Source: Actinomycetes bacterium
GTDB taxonomy: Bacteria; Actinomycetota; Coriobacteriia; Coriobacteriales; JAEZZM01
Assembly: GCA_023418575.1 (NCBI GenBank)
Contig: JAEZZM010000041.1
Location: 11,553 to 75,552 of the forward strand
DNA length: 64,000 nt
Reading direction: 5' to 3'
How positions within the stretch are numbered: the stretch's first letter is position 1; each line of letters starts with the position of its first letter. The notes under the pieces are model-generated. The model made no database searches. It saw only the letters and a program-made list of their open reading frames with translations, and had not been told where the DNA came from. This document shows, piece by piece, positions 54,377 through 62,292 of this stretch. Made by a program: the position numbers and the translations under genes.

Positions 54377-54886
54377 CTAACGAGCTCGCAGAGTAGAGGT
54401 ATGGGGAACTCGATCTATGCTATCCAACATATGCCCAAGGCCTTCGGCAATTGCCATAATATTGGGCGCTGGCTTGGCGCCACCTGCTAAGGCCCATTCC
54501 ATAATCCATAGGGCAGATGAAATTGCTGCTATAGTAAGGGTGTCGTCGTCACAGCTGAGCACTGTTTGAAACACGCTTCCCTCATTTGAATCTGATAGCT
54601 TTCTTGTTTTACCGCAAACCAATTCAACCCGACCTGAAAGAGCAAGGATCTCTACCACCATATGCTCAAGCAAATGAGCAAGGTCAGTATGGACTAGGGC
54701 ATCTTTAAAACTATCACCAGCAGGACTAATGCAAACATGCTCCAGCATTCCTGGCATAAGTCCTACAATTTTTTGTACTGCTTCTCTATTTTCCTCAGTG
54801 CTGAGACCCAAATCTTGAGATAACTTAAGCGTATAGCTTAAATTTTTTGGCCCCACCTGCACTTCAAGAAGTTCTAACATAGCCAT
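54377..54886 (-). CDS. Stand-alone cyanophycin-synthetase N-terminal-domain protein
   Basis: 169 residues with GGAGG four bases before the ATG. It aligns by eye with the N-terminal domain of cyanophycin synthetase (CphA): 'LMPGMLEHVC' matches CphA 'LPSLVEHFC', 'DLAHLLEHMVVEIL' matches 'YMGHIVEHVALEL', and 'CGKTRKL' matches 'GRTRET'. The HxxEH motif (His71, Glu74, His75) is kept. The ATP-grasp and Mur-ligase domains of CphA are absent. In CphA this domain binds the polymer. Here it may bind an acidic or Arg-rich chain, or act as a hydrolase; the true role is unknown. It lies between the aminotransferase and RlpA-like genes. Confidence 0.65.
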   Translation of the reverse strand: MAMLELLEVQVGPKNLSYTLKLSQDLGLSTEENREAVQKIVGLMPGMLEHVCISPAGDSFKDALVHTDLAHLLEHMVVEILALSGRVELVCGKTRKLSDSNEGSVFQTVLSCDDDTLTIAAISSALWIMEWALAGGAKPAPNIMAIAEGLGHMLDSIDRVPHTSTLRAR

Positions 54887-54923
54887 GCATCCTCCAAGAA
54901 GTTTATCTCATAGGGTAAGAAAA

Positions 54924-54953
54924 ACCCCTAAACACAAGAAAGTGTTTAGGGGT
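54924..54953 (-). terminator. Terminator of the RlpA-like gene
   Basis: ACCCCTAAACAC (54924-54935) pairs perfectly with GTGTTTAGGGGT (54942-54953). A-run on the left gives a U-tract on the minus strand. Confidence 0.92.
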
Positions 54954-54977
54954 AAGTATACGGCATTTTATTGCAAT

Positions 54978-55745
54978 TTATCCAATAAGCCTCATTTTTA
55001 CTTGGGTAACTCCATCATATAACCCTAATGCTGATTGAACACCAGGAGCTAAATCAATGTCACGACCATTGATATAAGGACCGCGATCTTGTACGGTAGC
55101 ACGCACTTTTTTGCCGCGATACTCAAGCTCTACCTTAGTACCTAAAGGTAGGGTTTTATGAGCAATGATGAGATCATTCTCACCTAGGATGCCACCATTT
55201 GCAATGGGGAGACCCACGTCATAGTAGCAAGATGCTACTACTGTATTCCAGTCATTACCTAAAGCTGCAGCCTGAACAGCAGTATCTTCTGCTTTTTTAC
55301 TTGCTTGCTCAGCCTTTTCTTTAGCTTGCTGGGCTTCTTTTGCAGCTGCTGCTGCAGCTGCTGCACTGCGCTCTTTTTCTGCCTGCTGAGCTTGAGCCTG
55401 TAGCTTTTGAGCAGCTTCTGCTGCCTTTTGCTTTTCTTCAATAGCTTTTTGTAGATCAAGCTGATCTACATATTCAAGCTCTTCTCTCAAAGCTGCAAGG
55501 CTTACTTGTGAGAGTTGTTCTTGATCAACTGCACCCTCAAGTTGTACAAGGCGCTCTTCCATTTGAGTATCTTGCACAATAGAGCTTTGGTTATCACTTA
55601 CACCCATAACGCTAGAGCTTAGATCAGCAGGTGTTGACCCGCCGGATGCAAATGGAACCACAACTGTAACCACCATAACAGCAAGGCTTGCACATGCTGC
55701 GAACAGCATAACCTTGCGCTTAGTGCTGGCTAACAATCCGTTCAA
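54978..55745 (-). CDS. RlpA-like secreted double-psi beta-barrel protein
   Basis: 255 residues if it starts at the TTG at 55745, which has GGAGG four bases upstream and gives a normal signal peptide (MNGLLASTKRK, then a hydrophobic core). A longer frame from 55823 lies inside a folded leader and is less likely. A coiled-coil, Ala/Lys/Gln-rich stalk spans the middle. The C-terminus is the RlpA/DPBB fold ('VVASCYYDVGLPIANGG', 'VQDRGPYINGRDIDLAPG'), with the Asp of RlpA-type lytic transglycosylases. It probably acts on peptidoglycan. Confidence 0.8.
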   Translation of the reverse strand: MNGLLASTKRKVMLFAACASLAVMVVTVVVPFASGGSTPADLSSSVMGVSDNQSSIVQDTQMEERLVQLEGAVDQEQLSQVSLAALREELEYVDQLDLQKAIEEKQKAAEAAQKLQAQAQQAEKERSAAAAAAAAKEAQQAKEKAEQASKKAEDTAVQAAALGNDWNTVVASCYYDVGLPIANGGILGENDLIIAHKTLPLGTKVELEYRGKKVRATVQDRGPYINGRDIDLAPGVQSALGLYDGVTQVKMRLIG

Positions 55746-55773
55746 AATTCCTCCGTTGTCCGCTGACATTACC

Positions 55774-55923
55774 CGGTAAACCAAGCTTGGAGCTTGTTTT
55801 ATAATCCATCTAGCGTCAAGCATAGCAGGCCCCTATGACATAAATGCCTTTGGCGCTCTTTAGCTGCTACGTTTTAACCATGATTGATCATACCTGGGCA
55901 CCTGATGTGCCCGCTGTTTACCG
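55774..55923 (-). promoter_or_regulatory. Structured 5' leader, riboswitch-like, before the RlpA-like gene
   Basis: On the minus strand an 8-bp closing helix (CGGTAAAC at 55923-55916 with GTTTACCG at 55781-55774) encloses three helices: GGGCAC/GTGCCC (55896-55912), ATGAT/ATCAT (55880-55891), and GTAGCAG (55870-55864) with CTGCTAT (55828-55822). It ends 28 nt before the likely TTG start. Actinobacterial RlpA- and NlpC/P60-type genes are often under the c-di-AMP (ydaO) riboswitch, but I cannot match its conserved core here. Confidence 0.45.
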
Positions 55924-56228
55924 TTGAGCCCACAAGGCAATCTAAGAAGCTTCTAAGAAGCTGTTAGAAGATGACTTCTTTCAAAAGAAAGCCTAGCCTT
56001 GTGTGGCTTGGATCAGGGAGAGTCTTTATATGATTTATATGACTCACGAGTTATATGCAAATTTCAAAGCACAACTGAGTTACTATCTTTGGGTTTTACT
56101 TCACCCTGCCTCTATCTATCTGGTGATCCAAAAGTTGGCTCAGTTTTCCAACTCCAGATATGGTCTATTATCCACAATCAAGACCGCCTCAAGAGGTCTC
56201 ACTATTATATCAATTCAGCCCAGATAAG

Positions 56229-56268
56229 ATAAGACTCAGGCGCCAAAATGCTTACACCTGAGTCTTAT
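56229..56268 (-). terminator. Hairpin after the CorC/HlyC-type gene
   Basis: ATAAGACTCAGG (56229-56240) pairs perfectly with CCTGAGTCTTAT (56257-56268), 77 bp past the stop codon of the CBS gene. It has no clear U-tract. Confidence 0.55.
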
Positions 56269-56344
56269 ATGTCAATAATTTTATGAAAGCGCAGCTTATC
56301 AGTTTGAGATTTAGCGCATTAATTGTGATGATTTATAGAACCCT

Positions 56345-57727
56345 TTAGCGTTCTAATTTATCGCCCTTATCGGCCTTCCCTGAATCAAAACTTGAAGCCT
56401 GCATGGGACCAGATCCCGCCCTAAGTTCTTCTGGCAAGCTCTCCTCAAGCTTTTTAACGCGGATAAGCGCAATACGCCTTCCCCTCATGGACTGTACCTT
56501 AAAGCGCCAATTATCCACCTCAAAGACATCACCAATATGAGGTAGGGAGTCATTGATATCTAAAAGCCAACCCGCCATAGTCTCATATTCATCAGTATTT
56601 TCAATGGGAAAACCAAGTTCAATGGCATCGTCTATGGGATAGCGGCCGTCTATAAGCCATTCAGACTCACTGAGGCTGGTGAGATATTTATTATCAGGAT
56701 CATATTCATCCTCAATTTCACCCACAATCTCCTCAACAATGTCTTCAATGGTGATAATACCGGCTGTTCCACCATATTCATCAAGTACTATAACCATCTG
56801 CTGGTGAGCGCTCTTCATTTCTGAGAGCAAAGGCAAGATATCCTTGGTATCTGGCACAAAAAGTGCGTCTTTCATAAGCTCAGCAATACAAAGATTGTTT
56901 TTTCCCTCTGTTAAAGGACCAATGAGCTCTTTAATATGCGCAATACCAACAATGCGATCATAATCCTCATGATAAACCGGAAGACGAGAAAAACCGGTCT
57001 GCCTCATAAGTTCAAGCGTATCTGCCACGCTTGCTGTATCTTCTACCATGGTCATATCAACACGAGGGATCATAATCTCTCGTGCAATGGTATCTCCCAA
57101 ATCAAAGATCTCATGAATCATGCGCTTTTCTTCATCAAGCAAAGATTCCTGCTCTGAGACCATATATTTGATTTCTTCTTCTGAGACTTCGTTTCTATCC
57201 TCAGAGCTTTTAATGCGCAGGATTTTGGCGATAAGCCCGGTAGATGCACTTAGCAAAAGAACCAAAGGTCGGGTAAATTTCTCAAAGGATCCAACTGTGC
57301 CTGCCACTGATTTTGCAACACGTTCTGGATTTGAAAGTGCAATACGCTTGGGAATTAACTCACCAAAAATAAGCGTGAAATATGAAACTATGAGCGTAAT
57401 GATTACAACCGATAAGACAGGTGCAATCGCGCTGAGCCAAGAAATATGCAAGGCCTCAAGACTTGTTTGCAGGGGCTTAGCAAGGGTTGCAGTAGCTGCT
57501 GCAGAAGCACCAAAACCAATAAGCGTGATGGCTACCTGGATAGTGGATAATAACTTATCTTCATCTTTTTGTAATTCAAGCGCACGAGCAGCGCGCTTAT
57601 CGCCCTCTAATTCTGCTTGTTCTAACCTGGCACGCCGTGCATTAACGAGGGCCATTTCTGACATGGAAAAATATCCATTTGCAATAATCAAAACGGCGGT
57701 CAGGATAATACTGAATGCTATGTCCAT
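56345..57727 (-). CDS. HlyC/CorC-family membrane protein (DUF21-CBS-CorC_HlyC)
   Basis: 460 residues. An N-terminal DUF21/CNNM membrane domain ('[20 protein letters not shown]') is followed by a CBS pair ('[19 protein letters not shown]', '[19 protein letters not shown]') and a C-terminal CorC_HlyC domain ('[18 protein letters not shown]'). Such proteins are linked to Mg2+/Co2+ efflux or transport in the CNNM family. The name hemolysin is historical. Same strand as the hemolysin III gene upstream. Confidence 0.9.
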   Translation of the reverse strand: MDIAFSIILTAVLIIANGYFSMSEMALVNARRARLEQAELEGDKRAARALELQKDEDKLLSTIQVAITLIGFGASAAATATLAKPLQTSLEALHISWLSAIAPVLSVVIITLIVSYFTLIFGELIPKRIALSNPERVAKSVAGTVGSFEKFTRPLVLLLSASTGLIAKILRIKSSEDRNEVSEEEIKYMVSEQESLLDEEKRMIHEIFDLGDTIAREIMIPRVDMTMVEDTASVADTLELMRQTGFSRLPVYHEDYDRIVGIAHIKELIGPLTEGKNNLCIAELMKDALFVPDTKDILPLLSEMKSAHQQMVIVLDEYGGTAGIITIEDIVEEIVGEIEDEYDPDNKYLTSLSESEWLIDGRYPIDDAIELGFPIENTDEYETMAGWLLDINDSLPHIGDVFEVDNWRFKVQSMRGRRIALIRVKKLEESLPEELRAGSGPMQASSFDSGKADKGDKLER

Positions 57728-57811
57728 GAAGCTGGCTTAACACTCCTCTTTCTACTCTGTTTACAAAAAAGTTTACTGCGTAGCTTTTGGCAACTAAACA
57801 ATAGTCAAATT

Positions 57812-58597
57812 TTACCCGATTACAAAGAGTAAGACCACAAAGTATTGCAGGATAGAACCCGCTAATACAAAAATATGCCATATTGAATGCATGTAGCGAA
57901 TATCTTTGAGCAGATAAAAAATAGTTCCCAAACTATAAGCCAGGCCTCCAGCAAGTAAGAGCCAAAAAGCTACAGGTGCTAAGAGCTGCCACAAGACCGC
58001 TATCTTCCAAACTACAATCCAACCCATAGCCAAATAAACCACTACATTAATCCATTTGGGCTTTTCTCGCCAAAAGCTTTCAACCAAAATTCCGATAAGT
58101 GCAATTGCCCAGACCAGAGCAAAGATTAAAAGACCGTGGTGTTCTTGCAGGGTAATAAGTGCAAAGGGGGTATAGCTTCCTGCAATGAGCAAGTAAATAC
58201 ATGAGTGATCTAGCACTCTAAAGACAGCTTTTGCTTTGGGGTGCTGTATAGCATGATATAGCGTTGAAGCTGTATATTCCAAGATAAGGGAAATGCCATA
58301 TACCAAAGCTGCAGCTAACTGAATTCCCTGACCACTTCTAGCTGCAAAGACTATAAGCAAAACAAGACCAGCAATGGCAAGCAGAGCACCCAGACCGTGG
58401 CTTATCGCATTGAAGATTTCTTCTCCCACGGTATAGCTGCGGCGATATTTTTGAATGAGCTTATCTACTATGGGCTTGTATTTTTTCTCTTCTTTAATAC
58501 GCTTTGCTATACGTTTTTCTATTTTATGTTGCTGTTTATCCTTACGAGCTTGTACCTGAAACTCATTTTGAACAAAAAGCTTTCCCTCGCTTGCCAT
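57812..58597 (-). CDS. Hemolysin III / PAQR-family membrane protein
   Basis: 261 residues with seven hydrophobic helices after a basic 50-residue N-terminus. It has 'EEIFNAISHGLGALLAI', 'TASTLYHAIQHPKAKAVFRVLDHS' in helices 2-3 and 'HSIWHIFVLAGS' near the C-terminus, the His/Ser/Asp metal site of the PAQR family. Its function is unproven; a lipid-hydrolase-like activity is suspected in the family. AAGGGG upstream supports the start. Confidence 0.9.
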   Translation of the reverse strand: MASEGKLFVQNEFQVQARKDKQQHKIEKRIAKRIKEEKKYKPIVDKLIQKYRRSYTVGEEIFNAISHGLGALLAIAGLVLLIVFAARSGQGIQLAAALVYGISLILEYTASTLYHAIQHPKAKAVFRVLDHSCIYLLIAGSYTPFALITLQEHHGLLIFALVWAIALIGILVESFWREKPKWINVVVYLAMGWIVVWKIAVLWQLLAPVAFWLLLAGGLAYSLGTIFYLLKDIRYMHSIWHIFVLAGSILQYFVVLLFVIG

Positions 58598-58622
58598 GCA
58601 TGCCCCTTAATTTGCTGATAAT

Positions 58623-58826
58623 CTAGGCTTTATACACAAATCCACAGTCTTCTACTATTGACTTGATGCTGTCTTCACTTAAGTCTGAGTTAAGCTCTAA
58701 TACAAGTTTGCACTCACTATGACTTGCCTGCGCGCTATCAACTTCGTTCAGCTCTTCAAAAGAACTGGCAAGCAGTTTTTCACAAGAGGGGCAGTGCATA
58801 CCTTCTACCTTAACTTCTTTTTTCAT
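58623..58826 (-). CDS. HMA-domain copper chaperone
   Basis: 67 residues, ATG at 58826 with AGGAG seven bases upstream; a TTG at 58844 is rejected. It carries the metal-binding motif 'GMHCPSCEKLL' (CxxC) of the HMA/CopZ family, with the usual beta-alpha-beta layout and the ending 'SIVEDCGF'. It probably binds Cu(I). No copper P-type ATPase gene is in the window. Confidence 0.9.
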   Translation of the reverse strand: MKKEVKVEGMHCPSCEKLLASSFEELNEVDSAQASHSECKLVLELNSDLSEDSIKSIVEDCGFVYKA

Positions 58827-58875
58827 CTTATAACTCCTATCCAATCTAGGCTCTTTCTTAAGCTTCTTTGGCTTC

Positions 58876-60963
58876 TTAGGCTTCCGTAGCTTCGTATTCT
58901 TTGTTTGCTAGCTGCTTGGCATCTTGGACTTCTCTAAGCGCCTCTTCTTGTAGCAAGGCTTTATATGCCTCTTCTTCATAAGGATAGAGCAGGTCTTCTT
59001 TGGCAAGAAACTTTAATATATCTTCCTGCTTTACTCCACGAGGCTTAAGCCAATTTAAGCAGCGTAAACAAAACTCTAGATCTACATCCCTCATGCTAAA
59101 AGAGGAAGCAATGCCTGCGCTACTTAGCGTAAGATGAGCGACCTTCTGCCTACGCTCAAAGGGATTTTGTCCAAATTCAAAATACTGTAACTTATTGCGC
59201 TGGATAAGCTCTATTTGTTTTCTTATACCCTGCTTATGCAAGACCATCAAGCCTTCAGAAAAAACCGTCCCTGAATGCTTAGCGCTTAAACAAGCTTCAA
59301 TAAGACCTTTAATGAGGGAATACATAAAGCCCAAGAAGAGCAAAACCAAAACTATCTTGGCGATAAAAAACAAGCTTTCATTTGTGCTTAAGGAAGGTAA
59401 AAGGCTAAAACTTGCATAGAGAGCCAGTAAACTTAAAAGCAGCAAGATCCCTGGTATATACAAGGCCCTAATGACCCTGCGTTTTAGTGCAACTGCAGGA
59501 AGATGCTCTATTGGCATATCTTGATACTGAGCAAAAAAGGGCAACATCTGCTGGATAAATTCGGTGCAACGCTTTTCACTTATACACGGATGTAGCTCTA
59601 CTACCGTCTGGTCAAGCTCTTCTGACACAAGGCTCAGCTCTAACTTTGCATATCCCATGAGCCTATATATCAATCCCTGTTTTATCGTCAAGGCTTGTAT
59701 TTTTCTTAAGCTGCCTGTCTTTGTCTCTACATTAAAGATGCCTTTTTTAATCTCAAAACCTCGTTTAGTGCAACTGAGCTTAAAATTTGATCCCTTAATA
59801 TAGTTTATGATGGCAGAGAGAATAAAACCTGCTACAAAGGCCGCTAAAATAAGAATCACTATATTTAAGATGTGACTCATCATAAATTGGTTTGTGGCAA
59901 ACTCAGGCGAAATCTGCTCTTCTATCTTGCTCTCAATAAAAGCAAAGGTATCTATATTAAAATTAGACAGCAGGTCATCAAGCTTGCTAAATAAAATTAA
60001 GAACAGCACAAAAAGATAAAAGCCATTTGCATGTGAAAGTGCGTAAACTAAAAGCTCTTTTTTACTTAAGCTAAACTGATAGCTTTTCTTGGCCATTTCT
60101 CCTTGTTTACCAGCAAATATTCCACGTAAATCTGAGGCTTTATGGCTCAGTTTTGATAGCTTTGTCTCCTCTGGATCAATGCCAGTCTGCCTGTCACGTG
60201 CAGCCTGATCACCTGAGTCTGCCTGCATATCTTCTTGCGCATCTTCTGGTCTTAGCTCTTTTTCTGCTTTGCTCATGCCATGAAGAATCTGACTAAGTTG
60301 CTCTACCTCTCCATAACGCAGAGGCCCAATTTCATTGGGGATATTACTAGCTACAGCTCCTGCTGTACTAAAACTTAAGGTAGCAAAACCCAATATCCTA
60401 TCCAGGCCTTTTGCTTGAGTATTAATTGAATGAATTTTTGCATAAGGAATATGAGCCTGTTTTTTATTAAACAAACCACTGCGCAAAATAAGCTCTTCTT
60501 CTTTTAACTCCCAGCTAAAGCTTATGTATTTCACGATAGAAGACAAAAAATTAATAAGCACAATTATTATCAAGACTCCAGAACTTTTGTTTCCTAAGAT
60601 TGTGCCTATCAAAAATATTGCAAATAATACCGCCATGCTACGCAAATCTTGAATCAAAACATAAGGTGACACACGATGTGCTCCCGATAAAATCATACCT
60701 TGATCATCAAGCGAGCCCTTAAATTCTGCTTTGATATGCTGCGCTACTACTGAAGTTTTTTCATTATCGTGTAAGCCTAAAGCCTCCTCAGCAAAAGGTG
60801 ATACCGGAGCTTTTGCTTCTGCTTTTGCTCCTGCTTTATCTGCGACTTTTGCTGCGGCTTTGTCCACGGGTTTATCGTCAAAGCTATCTGGAGCAGCATG
60901 TACGACGCTATCCGTATGTTTATCTGCGGCTTTGTCCACGGATTTATCGTCAAAAGGATTCAT
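58876..60963 (-). CDS. bPH2-domain membrane protein, YdbT-like
   Basis: 695 residues, ATG at 60963 with GAGG ten bases upstream. After a low-complexity DK/AK-rich N-terminus (residues 1-55) come three bPH2 domains, each after a pair of membrane helices: 'KKQAHIPYAKIHSINTQAKG', 'TGSLRKIQALTIKQGLIYRL' and 'QIELIQRNKLQYFEFGQNPF'. YdbS/YdbT pairs are membrane proteins of unknown role, in some cases linked to antimicrobial resistance. The gene starts one base after the YdbS-like stop, so it is coupled. Confidence 0.85.
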   Translation of the reverse strand: MNPFDDKSVDKAADKHTDSVVHAAPDSFDDKPVDKAAAKVADKAGAKAEAKAPVSPFAEEALGLHDNEKTSVVAQHIKAEFKGSLDDQGMILSGAHRVSPYVLIQDLRSMAVLFAIFLIGTILGNKSSGVLIIIVLINFLSSIVKYISFSWELKEEELILRSGLFNKKQAHIPYAKIHSINTQAKGLDRILGFATLSFSTAGAVASNIPNEIGPLRYGEVEQLSQILHGMSKAEKELRPEDAQEDMQADSGDQAARDRQTGIDPEETKLSKLSHKASDLRGIFAGKQGEMAKKSYQFSLSKKELLVYALSHANGFYLFVLFLILFSKLDDLLSNFNIDTFAFIESKIEEQISPEFATNQFMMSHILNIVILILAAFVAGFILSAIINYIKGSNFKLSCTKRGFEIKKGIFNVETKTGSLRKIQALTIKQGLIYRLMGYAKLELSLVSEELDQTVVELHPCISEKRCTEFIQQMLPFFAQYQDMPIEHLPAVALKRRVIRALYIPGILLLLSLLALYASFSLLPSLSTNESLFFIAKIVLVLLFLGFMYSLIKGLIEACLSAKHSGTVFSEGLMVLHKQGIRKQIELIQRNKLQYFEFGQNPFERRQKVAHLTLSSAGIASSFSMRDVDLEFCLRCLNWLKPRGVKQEDILKFLAKEDLLYPYEEEAYKALLQEEALREVQDAKQLANKEYEATEA

Positions 60964-60964
60964 C

Positions 60965-61459
60965 TTAAACATCCTCTTGTGCAAGGCGAGCAAGCGCAGA
61001 TATTCTTTCTCGCATTATTTCTGCTTCTTCTTTATCAAGGCCTTCTATGCTTATTGATCCAGCAGCGGTTTCTATCTCTAAATTTGCAAGACCAAATTTT
61101 CTTAGCAGAGGGCCCGTCTCTGTCATGGTATTTTGAACGCGTATAAGAGGTATAAGTTTGCGGCTTCTAAAAATAGCACCTGAGCAATAATCTATATCTG
61201 CCTCATTAAGTTGATAGGCAGTATAGTCATAACGCAGTTTTATCAAAAGCAGGATTTCTAGCATAACATTTACAATACCAATAAAAGCCAGCACTAGCCC
61301 CACTATAAGAGCAATTTTTAAGCTAAAGAAATATGCAAGGGCAAGGGCAATAGCCAGACTTATAACTAACCAGACTGCCAAAGAAATCTTCTCTTTTAGT
61401 TTCCAATAAGAAAGCACCTTGGGATCTAACTTACATTGAGGATATTCTCTTAGCTTCAT
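60965..61459 (-). CDS. bPH2-domain membrane protein, YdbS-like
   Basis: 164 residues from the ATG at 61459, with GAGG 11 bases upstream; a TTG at 61510 is less likely. Two hydrophobic helices are followed by one bPH2 domain with 'DYCSGAIFRSRKLIPLIRVQ' and 'GLANLEIETAAGSISIEGLD'. Coupled to the YdbT-like gene. Confidence 0.87.
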   Translation of the reverse strand: MKLREYPQCKLDPKVLSYWKLKEKISLAVWLVISLAIALALAYFFSLKIALIVGLVLAFIGIVNVMLEILLLIKLRYDYTAYQLNEADIDYCSGAIFRSRKLIPLIRVQNTMTETGPLLRKFGLANLEIETAAGSISIEGLDKEEAEIMRERISALARLAQEDV

Positions 61460-61569
61460 AATAAAATGCCTCACAAACTTATAAAAAGAATTGTTAACCA
61501 GTATACCCAAACATCAGCTTCTGGGATATTCTAGGATTATAGAGTGAAGCTTTGCTTTAGGGAGGATCC

Positions 61570-62271
61570 ATGGCATTTGTTGAACTTAAGCAGGTAAGTA
61601 AAACCTATATTATGGGTGACCAAGAAATTCATGCTGCTCAGGGTGTTTCACTAGAGATCGAGCAGGGTGAATTTGTTGTGATGCTAGGGCCTTCTGGAGC
61701 AGGAAAAACAACCATCTTAAACCTATTGGGCGGTATGGATAGAGCTAGCTCTGGTGAAATCTGGGTTAAAGGAAACAATATTGCTCGCTATTCAGATACC
61801 GAACTTACCAGCTATCGGCGTGAAAAGATAGGTTTTGTCTTTCAATTCTATAACCTTATTCAAAATCTCACCGCCCTTGAAAATGTTGAACTAGCAGCAG
61901 AAATTTGTCCTGATCCACTTGATGCTATGGAAAGCTTAAACTCTGTTGGCCTCACGCACAGAGCTCATAACTTTCCCTCTCAGCTATCAGGCGGTGAGCA
62001 GCAGCGCTGCTCTATAGCGCGCGCCCTTGCCAAAAACCCTGAGCTTCTTTTAGCTGATGAGCCCACGGGAGCGCTCGATTATAAAACCGGTAAAGAAATC
62101 TTAAAGCTCTTGCAAGACGTCTGCCATAACTATAATAAAACTGTAGTAGTGATCACCCATAATTCCGCTTTTATCCCCCTTGCTGATAGAGTTATAAAAA
62201 TCTTTAACGGCAGCGTTTTAGAATCATATTGTAATGAGAATCCGATAAGTGCTGAACATATAGAGTGGTAG
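61570..62271 (+). CDS. ABC transporter ATP-binding protein, LolD/MacB type
   Basis: 233 residues. It has Walker A GPSGAGKT (40-47), Q-loop '[18 protein letters not shown]', signature '[15 protein letters not shown]', Walker B '[12 protein letters not shown]' and H-loop 'VVVITHN'. GGGAGGATCC precedes the ATG. Only 21 bp separate it from an FtsX-type permease gene. Such pairs export or sense peptides, antibiotics or lipoproteins in mechanotransmission-type ABC systems. Confidence 0.94.
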   Translation: MAFVELKQVSKTYIMGDQEIHAAQGVSLEIEQGEFVVMLGPSGAGKTTILNLLGGMDRASSGEIWVKGNNIARYSDTELTSYRREKIGFVFQFYNLIQNLTALENVELAAEICPDPLDAMESLNSVGLTHRAHNFPSQLSGGEQQRCSIARALAKNPELLLADEPTGALDYKTGKEILKLLQDVCHNYNKTVVVITHNSAFIPLADRVIKIFNGSVLESYCNENPISAEHIEW

Positions 62272-62292
62272 TAGATTAAGCTGGTGTAGGCT

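Larger units (their letters stand above)
55746..56344. other. Long gene-free region containing the RlpA leader
   Basis: Nearly 600 bp with no supported gene. The half next to the RlpA-like gene folds extensively (55774-55923). The distal half has a minus-strand TATAAT (56204-56209) that could start a 450-nt leader, and a hairpin at 56229-56268 after the CorC/HlyC-type gene. Two short plus-strand frames near 56000 begin with GTG and lack an RBS. Confidence 0.5.

Noticed and set aside
51858..54886. A split cyanophycin synthetase (CphA N-domain plus nearby ATP-grasp)
   Set aside because: The nearby ATP-grasp protein is a standard Ddl by all its motifs, and murE lies 10 kb away; no Mur-ligase/ATP-grasp fusion is present.
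55746..55923. A confident call of the c-di-AMP (ydaO) riboswitch
   Set aside because: Only the gene type and a possible 3' tail fit; the conserved internal core could not be found by eye.
55999..56232. Two overlapping plus-strand frames of 74-77 residues
   Set aside because: Both begin with GTG without an RBS, have no recognisable domain and overlap each other in different frames.
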